Shown: positions 41,641 to 52,879 of the stretch, piece after piece
How the letters are laid out: each line of letters starts with the position of its first letter
Numbering within the stretch: the first letter of the stretch is position 1
NCBI GenBank assembly: GCA_026545225.1
Contig: CM048845.1
Location: 2,183,001-2,247,000 of the forward strand
Direction: 5' to 3'
Source of the DNA: Cornus controversa
Taxonomy: Eukaryota; Streptophyta; Magnoliopsida; Cornales; Cornaceae
Length of the DNA: 64,000 bases
The notes under the pieces: model-generated
What the model was told of the DNA's origin: nothing
The model's input: the letters and a program-made list of their open reading frames with translations, nothing else
The model's database searches: none
Program-made: the position numbers and the translations under genes

Positions 41641-43850
41641 GGAAAAAATAGCACAGTCCGGGACGACGTCGTTTCCTGCAAAACAAATAATGAAATCACG
41701 TCGGTGGCACCAATGTGGTGCCGGCCAAGACCTCTCCGACGATCAAATAAGTTGATCTATTAATAAACGAGGAGAGATGATATATCGTGTATTTAATGTT
41801 CTCTCCTTAATGATTGCACATACCTCGTATATTAAACACATTCCTTCTTTATGGTAGTTGTTTGAGTTGGTTATCAAAAACGCATCTCCCGAGATTTGTT
41901 GTAACAACTTCGTGAATGAGTTAAAATATCTCAACTCCCTTATTATGTTGGTGTCATCTCTAAAAAGTTAAATTCAAATTCACTCGACCCTAATTCAACT
42001 GGTCAAATGGTCATCGTGAAAAATCTCACTCCTCAGTTGCCCCTTGTTTTCGAGTCCAAAACGGACATTGAAAATATGTCGAAGTCCTTTATAATGAAAA
42101 ACAATTTAATTGTTTTATGTGAATATATAATCTTTTTATAACATGTCATCACTGAACAGTATAAAGTGAACAATACCATATGGAATTCAATGGTTTATTG
42201 ATGAACATGTAATTTGATGTAAATGTTTCAAATTTCTTTTGAAATTATTTTATGTACATGAATATATAATCATGAACTATCTACATTCAAAGACAGGGGA
42301 CATATTGGTCGAGACCTTGTCATCCCCTTATTAAAGGGCGAGCATACCACCTCCCCTTACTAAAGGGCGAGCCGAAACTTCCCCTCATTAAAAGGTCATC
42401 AAACAAACGTAAATCTATTAACCTACTTATTAAAAGAGCAAAAATCTACAAACCTCCTTATTAAAAGAGCGAATCTACACAAATTTATGAACCTCCTTAT
42501 TAAGGAGCAAAGCTACAAACTCCATTAAAGGGCTGAATGAAAGCCCGGAGTGATCGATAACTCCTTGTTAAAGGAGTGAAGCTACAGATTCCATTAAAGG
42601 CCGAATGAAGCCCGGGGCAATGACTTTAACTCCTTATTAAATGAGCAAAGGTACGGACCCCTTAAAAAGGGTTGAGTGAAGCCCGGGGCAAGCTCACAAA
42701 GCTCAGATCTATGAAACTCCATGAAGGACTGAGTGAAGCCCGGGGCGAGCTCACGAAGTTTGGATCTACAAACCCTCATGAAGAGGGCTGAGTGAAGCCC
42801 AGGGCGAGCTCACGAAGCTCGGATCTACAAACCCTCATGAAGAGGGCTGAGTGAAGCCCGGGGCAAGCTCACGAAGCTCGAATCTACAAACCCTTATGAA
42901 GAGGGCTTCACTCAACCTAGGGCGAGCTCACGAAGCTCGAGATCTACGAACTTCCTTATTAAAGGAACGAAACTACAAACCCCCTTAAAGGGCTGAGTGA
43001 AGCCCGGGACGATGACAATATTCCCTTATTAAAGGGGCGAACCTACGAACTCCCTTAAAGGGCTAAGTGAAGCTCGGGGCTACAACATCTCCCCTTATTG
43101 AAGGGTGAGCCGAACAACTTTCCTTTTCAAAGGGTTGAACATAAACTCCCTTATTAAAGGATAAAATATCTCCTTATTAAAAGGTTGATCAGGCTATAAC
43201 CTTGCTACAAGTGTTTCCCTCTCATAAATCGTCAAGTGAAATCGAAAAAATTACCAAGCACTACTCAGAAAAATCATTCACGCCTCAAGCAAGGAAAAAG
43301 AAATACCGAACATAGCTCAGAAAAATCGAGTATAGCTCGGGCAAACAAAAGAAGACCCGAGCAAAGCACAACTCGGGGCTAAAAAAAAAAAAAGGGAAGA
43401 AGAAAATTTTCTTTGATGCAACAAAGACTTGCACAAATTTAGTCGTGACTACTAAGTAAAAAATTATTGGCGTGCTTGCATGTACGATAGAAGTATTCGA
43501 GAAAAAATAAAATTGACATTTCGGTGATTTGACAAGTAACTCTCCGAAATGGGGGGCAACTAAAAGGGGAATTATGAAATAAAGTGATCCAAGGAATCCG
43601 GCATTTACAACAGTCAGATATAGTATTCCAAAGAGTCTAATGGCAATTTGTATGAAAAGAATAGACGACGGATTAGATATCACAATTTAAATCTCGTATA
43701 AGACAGTTAAGCCTTCATAAATACGAGAGGCTGGTGATCAAGGTACGCAATATTGAATGCAATTCCACTCTCCATAATTTAATATCTCTAGTCTCATCTA
43801 TTTGTCTTGTAAGGTAGTCGCTTTGTGAAAATAATGTCAAATTTCAGGGC
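41641..43850 (+). mobile_element. LTR-like region with internal tandem repeats (fossil, family uncertain)
   Basis: GCCGGCCAAGACCTCTCCGA near 41720 and the TATA-like CATAAATACGAGAGG near 43717 are wordings I associate with LTRs of Tat/Ogre-like gypsy elements in plus orientation. In between lie many copies of CCTTATTAAAGG and GTGAAGCCCGGGGC words. No coding region is attached. The element is old and incomplete. Confidence 0.4.
42678..42970 (+). repeat. About five tandem copies of a 57-60-bp unit
   Basis: GAAGCCCGGGGC starts at 42678, 42735, 42794 and 42853, followed by one more diverged unit. Each unit contains GAGCTCACGAAGCTCGGATC and GAAGAGGGCTGAGT. Looser AAAGGGCTGAGTGAAGCCC units extend on both sides (about 42500-43090). 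Confidence 0.9.
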
Positions 43851-43904
43851 ATTTTTTAATGAACCCTCTTTACCTATCAAAAAAAAGAAAAACAATATGT
43901 CAAG

Positions 43905-43999
43905 GGGGTGCTCTCACCATGAACTCCCCTTTGCAACCGTTGGATTTTTAGTCCCTCAATCCAATAGCTACAAGGGAGAGCTCATGATGAGAGCGCATC
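43905..43999. repeat. 95-nt imperfect hairpin
   Basis: Left arm GGTGCTCTCACCATGAACTC and right arm GAGCTCATGATGAGAGCGCA pair, as do AACCGTTGGAT and ATCCAATAGCT nearer the loop. CCTATCAA at 43873-43880 and TTGATAGG further right (near 44000-44007) extend the symmetry, with an A-rich interruption on the left. It looks like a small fold-back element; no target duplication seen. Confidence 0.75.
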
Positions 44000-44199
44000 T
44001 TGATAGGAAATTTTCGATGATCAAACGTAGAGAATACAGTTGAGAGCATAAATTTATACTAGTGTTGTCTAACCAACTTAATTTCATTTTACGAATTAGC
44101 TAGTGATCTAATAAAAATGCCCTTTCAAGTAAACTTGTGAAATTAACTGAAGTTCTTGGAACATAATTGGCAAAGTTCTCGCCTACCAAATTTTCAGAA

Positions 44200-44804
44200 T
44201 AAGTAAACATTTTTGCTATTTAAGCTCAATTATTCAAAATGAGGGAGATAACGTTAATCATAGAATCAATACAGGATGGGTTAAATGGAGGGGTGCATCT
44301 AGTATATTGTGTGATAGGCGTATCCCCTTACGATTGAAAGGAAAGTTTTATCGAACAGCTATTAGACCAGCCATACTTTATGGTACTGAATGTTGAACAG
44401 ATAGACAACAACATTTGCATAAAGTGAGTGTTGCAGAAATGCGAATGCTGAGATGGATGTGCGGAAAGACTAGAAATGATAGAATTAGAAATGAACACAT
44501 TCGAGAGATGGTTGGAGTAGCACCAATTGGAGATAAAATGTGAAAAAATCGGTTAAGATAGTTTGGACATGTGCAAAGAAGACCTTTAACTGCGCTGGTC
44601 AGAAAAAGTGACAGTCCAAATTGAGGGCAATGTTAGGGGAAGAGAAAGACCAAAACTAACATGGATAGAGTTAGTAAAGAAAGATATGATAGCATGTGAA
44701 TTAAGTGAGGAGATGACTTTAAATAAAGCGAAATGGAAACATCGGATTCATGTAGCCGACCCCAAGTAATTGGGAAAAGGCTTTTTTGTTGTTGTTGTTG
44801 TTGT
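44200..44804 (+). mobile_element. RTE-type LINE 3' fragment in importin intron 11
   Basis: Encodes NVNHRINTGWVKWRGASSIL, DRRIPLRLKGKFYRTAIRPA, ILYGTECW, the MRMLRWMCGKTRNDRIRNEH segment and the HRIHVADPK tail. It ends in AAAAGGCTTTTTTGTTGTTGTTGTTGTTG. It is the longest of the four RTE tails here (about 600 bp) and opposite to the importin gene. A few stops and indels make it inactive. The left boundary is approximate and no clear target duplication was found. Confidence 0.88.
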
Positions 44805-45700
44805 ATGATAAAAATATTATGTGAATAGTTATTACTTCACACAGCCATAAAAAAGGAAGGAGTGAGAACAGATCAAAACCAATCCTAGGAAAAACTATCA
44901 ATTGCTATCTCTGTATTTTGAGAAGATTTCTGTACCAATATATCAGAAGAAAATATTGTTCTAGACATTTATTGTCCACAAAACCCCAAATTCCCAAACA
45001 CACACAATCAGCAACTACTATATGGACTTAAACTCATATTTTATCATAAATGAACCTTTAAAACTGATTAGTTTGCCCAATACAAATTGCAGTAAACTGG
45101 CTGCAAACTTTCAGGCACGCAACAGAGATAGACAACGAGAGAGAGGAGATGGGATGGTGCGCAGGAAAATGTTTCCCGAGGCACAACATTCACATCACAG
45201 GGATTTTTCCAAGGTCATGCTCACATATAGCACAATCAAATCCCATCCTCCAATCCAACGCATTCTCAATAAAATGCCAGCTAAAGGGCTGAATTGAATA
45301 TCACAACCAGAACGCAAGCATCTGGTGCTGCATTACCAACAACGCATGTCATTTTGCTACCACAATGGCAATGAGAATGTTATACATAATCTTAAGAAAC
45401 GGTATGGAAAGGGAGATATATGGATCACTAGGAGTCTAAACAGGTGATTCTAGAAGTGACAACAATTTCCTTCTCACTATGGCCTTCTCCCATTAATATC
45501 CCTCCAAGACTTAAATCTGTTAGTTATTTTTATTTTTATTTTTATTTTCAATTTTTAAGTGACTAGTCTAAAGAAATAAAGACATTTCTCGGAATGCTAA
45601 ATTTTGTGTTCTAGAATGGAGGTGCGCCATCTTTTGGAATATAAGTTATTAATCGCATATTGCTATGGTATTGGTGTTTCCTGGTAACTTTATGTGATCA
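44805..45700. other. Intron 11 sequence, unassigned
   Basis: Non-repetitive sequence lies between the RTE tail and exon 11. A short open frame at 45022-45297 has no recognisable family. Confidence 0.4.
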
Positions 45701-48649
45701 CTCACATTTCAATGCAATAATTGCCTAAAGCCGAACATCCTTGTGAAAATAGCTCGAGTGTCTAACCAAAATCTTCTGCGACTCCTCCAAATAGCTTAAG
45801 ATAATCAAAGAATTCAGATTAAATTGCATTTTTCTAAGTGTGGTTGCACATATTGGAAAAAAAAAACACAAATAAAATTGACATATGACAAAGGATACGG
45901 TGCATAGGAACTTTTAGCATGCAGAGCAAATAATCCGATGGCTTGAGTTGCTGCAGCCTTTTCATCCAACACTCCAGTACTTATACTGATATTTCGAACC
46001 CTTGGTTCATCATGAGCTTCATCATCAGATGAAACTCCACCAAACCCGGTAATATTTTCAACCTTGCCATAGTTGTCAATATCCACAGCAGAGCCATCAT
46101 CAAGATTGCAGGAGAAAAATACCAGAGGTATAACATGTGGAAGGTACTATTTTTACCAACAACAAAAAAATCCGAGGCATTAGAATGGATGCAAATGCAA
46201 TTACACACAAATTTAATACAACCAAAGCCTTGCATACCTGTGCAAATCCGTCGTCCATAATTTTAGCCACATTGCTGCAGAATCCATGAGTGTACTCCCG
46301 AAGCTCACTGAACTCCAACCCAAAACCCTGAGAAATTAAGCCCCATAAATCAAATGCTTGGAAGCATGTGGATAACTTCTAGCTAAAGAAAAGTGTCACA
46401 GTTAGTTACAGAAATTGCAGCTTCAATGAAAGGGGGTATAATTGGTTCCATCCTCATTCTCCCGACAGACATTGCAGTTATTCCAACCAATTCGGTGGCC
46501 CTTGCTCTTGCACGGAGGTCTTCATCATTTGTAAGCACCATGAAATTTTTCATCAACTCCAGAACCCTTTCAGCATATGGAACAAAGGCTTGTTCTGCAG
46601 CAGATGCAACAGATCCAATTGCAGACTGCAATAATATTAAGGAAAGGCTTAACTAGATATAAGAGAGATCAGTTCACGATTATATTAGACTGTCTTCCAA
46701 GTATCTTTACCATGCAGGAGACCTGCAAATTGCGGGGGCTATTTTGTAAGGTGCCGAGTAGTTTCCCTATTAAAGGACCGAGAGGGAGAATTTCTTCATC
46801 CATGTTCTCACAAAATGCTGCCAGTGCATAATATGATTTTTCCTGCACAGATAGAAAGAGATGCATTCATAGAACAGCAAAAAATATAAACCATTTCAAA
46901 TCAATCTCCTGTCCAACATTTATGTACCTTAACTTCATCAGATGCATCCTCCAGGGCAGTCAAAATGCAAGGAAGAACACTTTTGTACTGAGATACAATC
47001 TCAGGTTGCAAATGCTTAGAAAACTGTCCCAATGCCCATGATGCAGCCCTCCTAACCATTTGTTCAGGATCTCTCAAAGCCCCCAAGACGATATGAACAA
47101 GAGTTTCCAACTTATCTTTCATTAGATCCAAACAACCCTCAGAAATGACACCCAATGATGTAACTGAAGCTTCCCGAAACTTTGGATTAAAACTCTCACT
47201 GTATAAACAAGCATATTCTAAAACATGTGGAAACACAAGCTTAGAAATAGTTAAAGCCATAGTGTCAATAACTTCTGCAGCAGCTCGATCTGGTGTAAGA
47301 TCATTTTCATCATCTCTATCAGTTGACTCTGCAAGCAAGGGACACATAACTTGCAGTATGGGAATGACCAGATTGTGCCTTTTAAGACAATAACATTTGT
47401 ACTTAGCAAGCCATGAAATTGTTTGAATAGCCTGACACATTAGACAAAAACAGGAAGCAACCAAGAGATTTAGGAAACCAAACACAAAAGGCAATACAAT
47501 ACCCAAAACAAACAGAAGCTTCAGCAATCACTCAAGGTAGATTAGAATAAAATAATAGAAAAACTAAATTAGATGCTCCTTCTAACCTGATGGCGTATCT
47601 TGGGTCCCAAATTTTGGCTTGAGCAAACTTCAAAAGAGAACTGCATAATGGCTTCAAGTGATTTCCCCGGAAGAGGTATAAAAACTTCGATGAGCTCATC
47701 AAATATTTCAAAGGCAATTACAGCAACATCCTCCTCACCAGAGGCAAGGCATTGTCTTGAAATATTCAAAATGCTGGGAATACACTGTTGAAACTTGACC
47801 TGCACACGTATGCTAAAGATTAATGAAGCCACAAGAAAACAGCAACCCAAACAATTAGGTCAGTGAACTGATCATTTAATTCCTTGCAATAGTCCAATAC
47901 ATTGGCAGATAGAAAATCATTTTTTCATGAAGTATGCTATAAAAAGTTTAGAATATATATTGGTTTAGACAGATTCCATAAAAAGTAACAAAGCTCCTCC
48001 AACCGAAAGAATTGATTGATAAAGGAAAATGAGCTCTTATCCTACAAGAAATACATTGTGGCAATTACAGACATGAGTTTGGCATGCATAAGCAGCACCA
48101 AGTTTCTAAGCAATGCCAATGCAACTGACAGAATCCAGGTATAAACCACATATGTACAAGACTATTGTTTAAATCAAAAACTGATCTGGCCCTGTGAGTC
48201 ATAGTTTCTGGCAACTAACCAAAAGCATGCACCTACATGAGTTACAGTAGTATTAGGTAAAGAATAAGCATATAGTGTGTTAATGGTGACTCTAATATAC
48301 TTCATATATGTCTTTGGCGAGAAAACAGTGGTGACCCAAAACTCTTTCACAAGTTTAAGAACTGGTCTCTTAACTCATGAACATTTCAGACTCAGTGCAA
48401 ACTCTCAACTGACATTGTGCTCAACAGATTGGGCAAGTCTCTTCAGTTCCTTATATTATTTTGTAGCTGTAGAACGCCCATCGTCTAACTCAATGCCCAT
48501 TTATAAGTGATTCGAGCAAATTATCCATTAAGTCAGACCAAGCATGGCCAGATTATTCATATCACTTATAAATGAAAATACTAGCAATATTGACATACTT
48601 TTCTGTTAGACAGAATACATGGTCAGATTATTTGATGCAGCCACAAAAT

Positions 48650-49010
48650 CTTAATTTTTCTGTAATCAGCTTCATGATTTTTAGAAACTTTCTATATTCT
48701 AAATTTTCCTCATTGTTATGTAATTTCTTATTTTTAGTAATTTTCTTGTTTTAATTTTAATTTATATTTGGTAGTTGTGTAATATATGGCATAGATTGGG
48801 GAGGAAGAAACTCTATATAAGGCCATGTAATTGCTAGGGTTTGATAATTTTTGTTGAAGAGATAATTTACATTTTACAGCAACTTATAGTTTGCTTTCAA
48901 TTCTCCTTTCCCTTGCTTAAATCTTTTATTTCGTTTCAATATTGTTGTGACGACGATTTTATCGTCTCCTCTTGGTAAGGCGGCATCATTATTCCAAAGT
49001 GAGTATGACT
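48650..49010 (+). mobile_element. Possible LTR or TRIM-like fragment in importin intron 4
   Basis: TTGTGTAATATATGG is followed by a TATA-like CTCTATATAAGGCC at about 48810 and a T/C-rich leader ending near GACGACGATTTTATCGTC. This order resembles an LTR. No ends could be fixed. Confidence 0.3.
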
Positions 49011-50389
49011 CGCTAGTATAAACAAAGTTGGATATGACACAAGTAATTATGAAAACCAGTAAAATTACTCACCACTTCATACCAATTGTGAGTGACCTCC
49101 AGGATAGAGCCAACTGCCCTGGTAACACATTAAATTTAAATATGCCCAAAATTATTCTTAGCAACCTAGCATCTTTACAAGTATATCTTGCACCAAAATA
49201 ATAGAACAAAATTATCAAACCAATAGAGATTGAAATTTACTTGAGAGAAGCAACTCTCATATGGTTGCTAGTTTCGTCTTGGAGACACTTGAGTAGAAGA
49301 GAGTGTAGATCAAAAATATATGGTCGAAAATTTTTCTCCAGTGTTCCAATTAAAGAGCTGAAAAGAATTAATGCCACCTTGCAACACCAAAAAAGTAAGA
49401 AAAAAACAAAAAGGCAATGTGTTAGCCTATTCTGCCTTGTATAAGAGTTCCCACATAAATAATAAGAATAAAAAAGATGTCATTGTTATAATTCCAGCAT
49501 ATCACCCAAAATTAATTTTTTTTTAGATTAACAAAATAAAAAATCATCAAAGATGTAGATATTAACTTTTATTCAGTAACAAAGAAGATCAACTATTTTA
49601 TCACTTTAACTTTTCCATTTGCAAAAACATCAGTTGGATTCATCCGTGATAAGATATGCAGCTCTAAACCACCAACAAGATTGAATCAACTTCTCTAAAA
49701 CTGTGGTTAAATTTAAAACATGTAATGCACGTATGCACAACCAAGAGACTAGATAATTATCATGGTGAAAATAGCCATGACGATGTGTGCACATATCTTA
49801 TTGCCACAACAATTAGCTGTGGAAAAAGATAGAAGCAATGTGAAAAAAGAATAAACAACAAGCAGCATGCAAAAGCTTTAAAAAATATTAACTCACTTCT
49901 CTAAAATCTTCTTGTGTGCTCTGACTGCATTGGAATAGAAATGGCAACAAATCAGGCCACTCTCCAGCTGGAACAGCAAACTTTGCAATGATACTCACCT
50001 TGCAGTAGCTCGCCTCACTGGAGGGCTACAGAAACACCATGACATGAAATAATTCTCAGTCTCCTCAGAACACCTCAGTGCTATGTTCATCTATCAACTT
50101 TACCAATCCCAAAAAATAATATTAAGTATTGACATTATCAATGAATCCAAAATGAAATCAAATTTTTGTACCAAAAATCAACATGTTTTCCAAATTCAAC
50201 TACTTATGTGGGGAAAAAATCTATAAAGGTTTGTACTTGGAATATAATACAAAACAAAACAACCAGATTTGAGATGGAATCAAAGCATCAATACTAAAAG
50301 GATTTCACACAGGCAGTCAGGCACTGTAGTAAAGACCTGAGTATGCCAACCAAACTCCTTATAATAAGCTTCAGAAACACATCTCAAAA

Positions 50390-51590
50390 TGTTAGGATAT
50401 TGAGTTGTGTTTGCACATTCCTATTCGAAACCTGTGTTGTAATGGGGCAAAGTGTTTAGACTCAATCGGGAATATCTATTGAAGATATGGTAGACATTGA
50501 ATTGCAAAGATAAGGCAGAATGTTCACATCCTCAATCACACATATGGGTAATTGGTAAATTGACTTTAGTAAGACTTTAGTTTGACCTAATTTAATCTTG
50601 ATTGGGCAATGTTTTTGAACATTGGCTTTTCAAACCAAGTGTTAAAGTTTTCCGTAACTCGACATCAAGCTGGAATACAGTGAGCTTCAGTTAATTGATC
50701 GATTGATCGAATTCTTTCCAGAGAGCATCGATTGATCAGAAGTGTTCCATGAAAAATTCAGTTCAATACCAGAATGTATGATCGAATGGTCAATCAATCA
50801 AAATGGTTCCAATAGGTTTCGATTGAAGGCTCGGTCAATCAAACCTGTTGAACCTACACTTTTGGGATCTCTCTCGAAGTAAAAATTTAAGGTTTCAACT
50901 ATCTAAAACATATAAGACTCCTAAGTTAGCTATAAATATGGGGTTATGGCGAGTCTAAAGTAAGAAGAGAGCATCTCTATTTATTTTTAGAGAGAGAAAA
51001 GTCCTAGAGAGAGAATGTGTGATTATTCAATCTAGGTTTTCCCAAGGATCATCTACGTGATTGAGTACTCCTTCAAGGAGCAGATTATCGATCTAATCAT
51101 ATTCAATTGAACAATCAAATTAAATTTGGGTGAGCAATCATAAGAGAAGCATGTTTGTGAGGAGCGAATGCTACATATGAGCGACAGATGACCTAGAGAC
51201 TTTCGGAAGAGAGTTTGGCGCCATCTGTGTCTAAAGGTAACCAGGGTTTCGGGCGTGAGTGAATTGTAAACCTAATTGTAATCTCTTTCTCTATAGTGAA
51301 TCGTGCCAACTAGGTCCCATAGTTGTTCTCTTTCTGGAGTTTCTCACAAAAATTTTGTGTCTCTACTCTTCTTTATTCTATTTTATTTACTGTGCTTATT
51401 CATTATTTGATTGATTGATATTGGTAGTTAACAACAGGAAAATCTCACAATCTAACTAACTGGAATTTAAATTCAAGTAACTGGTTTTGGAAAAGATAGT
51501 TAAAAGCAAGACCTATTCAGCCCTCTCTAGGTCAAATTCATTGCAAGCGCTCTAACCTATCAAATTATCTCCCATTACTTCTGGAACACC
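50390..51590 (+). mobile_element. Copia-type LTR-like sequence in importin intron 1 (fossil)
   Basis: Starts TGTTAGGATATTGAG, a common copia LTR start. It contains several CGATTGATCGA words, a leader-like segment with AGAGAGAGAAAAGTCC, and the end wording CTATTCAGCCCTCTCTAGGTC typical of many plant copia LTRs. No internal coding region is attached, so a solo LTR is likely. Ends are approximate. Confidence 0.6.
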
Positions 51591-52251
51591 CTCAGCTAGA
51601 TCAGTTGGTATGCATTTTCCTTCCAAGAAACTTGTAATACCAACTTCTCCCATACTTCGAAATGAAATTACATGTTTTCATGAAACATTACTTGCCATAA
51701 AATAAAAAATTAGGATAATGTAAGAGAAAATTAAATCATGTGCATCATAGGATAGAAATATTGGACTGGACAATTGCCTAATTCAATCCAAAAATAAATA
51801 AGAACATGTATTTCTGTTTATGTGTAAGAATTCCCGTTTCCAGCCTATAAACATCATTAGATAGTAAATTTGAGCAAAGAATGACAATCGAAACAACCAA
51901 CAAGCGTGTGAGAGACCTGTGTTCCATGGTGATGCTCTCAATGAGGGATTGCTTGACGAGTTGGCGGAGCTGGGGGGAGACCTTGGACCAGTGGCCGGTG
52001 ATTTTCTTGCTGAGCAACGACGCCGATAGCTGCCGCACATTCGGCGTCTCGGCGGTGCGGAGGTGGTGCACCAGCGCAGGAATGACCTGCGGATCCTTGG
52101 CCATCCGCTTTATCTGATCCTCCGCTTGCCGCCGGGCGTCGTTGTCAGCCATTAAAAATTGAAAAAGAAGAAATTCCAGCGCCATCTTTCTCTCTCTACT
52201 CAGCCTGTGCGTTGCAGATGGTCCATTCAGCTACAAGCCTGTGCATGAGAA

Positions 52252-52289
52252 TTTCCCGCCAATAATAGTTGGAAATGTGATTTCCCGCC
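52252..52289. promoter_or_regulatory. Two E2F-type sites in the importin upstream region
   Basis: TTTCCCGCC occurs at 52252-52260 and again at 52281-52289, 29 bp apart. They lie 67 and 96 bp before the importin start codon (minus strand). This matches the plant E2F consensus TTTSSCGC, suggesting the ancestral gene was linked to cell-cycle or proliferation control. Binding is inferred. Confidence 0.55.
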
Positions 52290-52696
52290 ATGGTTGGGAC
52301 TAGTGGTGGCGGAGGGGGCTGAGCCCTTTGGCTCGGTGGTTCAGGGAGGGTTGGGTATTTGCGGTTCATGGACTCTGAGCCTAGGGTGCACATTGTCGAC
52401 ATGCCTTGCTTCATTGCCATAATGCCACCTTAATTTTGATGGATGTTATGAGTGTACTTGTTGTTGGCTCAATTTGTGAATTAATTTCAATTATGGTTTG
52501 AGATTTCTTTCAGATGTAATTTTATCAATTGGTATAAAAAATTAACTTCTATTGAAGATAAAAGTGATTGATTGGCTTAAGGTCATGAGGATCTAAGGTG
52601 TCTTGTGGTCATGTTTTGACTTTGGATTTAATTTGTTAAAAAAATCTTCCATAAAATTAAAAATGTTGCCATTGAGATGTCATTGAGTGAAAATTC

Positions 52697-52870
52697 TAAT
52701 ACCCGTAATTTTTGAAGTTATTTATTTTAATTTAAATGTTTTATATATTTTATCATTTTATGTGAATTGTTGTGAATTGTGTATTAATTGATTTAAATTT
52801 ATTTGAGTGCTTGAAATGCTTTATTTATTTTTATTACTTCATGAAAATTTATATTGTTAAACATAATTTC
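52697..52870 (+). mobile_element. Start of a TGTAATACC-family LTR (fragment, fossil)
   Basis: CTAATACCCGTAATTTTTGA followed by TTATTTTAATTTAAATG parallels the start of the LTR at 54449. The rest is replaced by the tandem array on the right. Confidence 0.5.
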
Positions 52871-52879
52871 CTCTCAAGT

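Larger units (their letters stand above)
37800..52185 (-). pseudogene. IMB4: Importin beta-4 (IMB4-type) karyopherin gene, 20 exons, decayed
   Basis: The family carries cargo into the nucleus by binding RanGTP and nucleoporins through HEAT repeats. Exons (plus coordinates, read right to left): 51917-52185, 49897-50025, 49241-49377, 49073-49118, 47587-47799, 46928-47431, 46711-46842, 46410-46625, 46238-46327, 45899-46146, 45706-45794, 40180-40220, 39827-39857, 39604-39726, 39262-39497, 39070-39165, 38806-38918, 38444-38579, 38265-38366, 37800-38039. They encode MADNDARRQAEDQIKRMAKD through FREASVTSLGVISEGCLDLM and GGVSSDDEAHDEPRVRN to RAFSHLISLCGHQMQP, collinear with the plant protein of about 1,050 residues. 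Lesions: a 4-nt deletion in exon 2 near 50000, CAG-to-TAG codons in exon 11 (45725-45727) and probably exon 15 (39421-39423), and GG in place of AG before exon 14 (39727-39728). Exon 20 is two codons short at its start. Other junctions are GT-AG with consistent phase, so the gene died fairly recently or is barely expressed. Confidence 0.88.

Noticed and set aside
42678-42970. Regular repeats with spacing near 59 bp, superficially CRISPR-like
   Set aside because: Units are contiguous tandem copies without unique spacers, in plant DNA.
45022-45297. Open frame of 91 codons in the importin intron 11
   Set aside because: No recognisable family, and composition is like the surrounding intron.
49965-50001. 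A 31-nt intron that would explain the exon 2 gap in the importin gene
   Set aside because: The segment encodes conserved residues of the family (SIIAKFAVPAG) and is shorter than plant introns can be.
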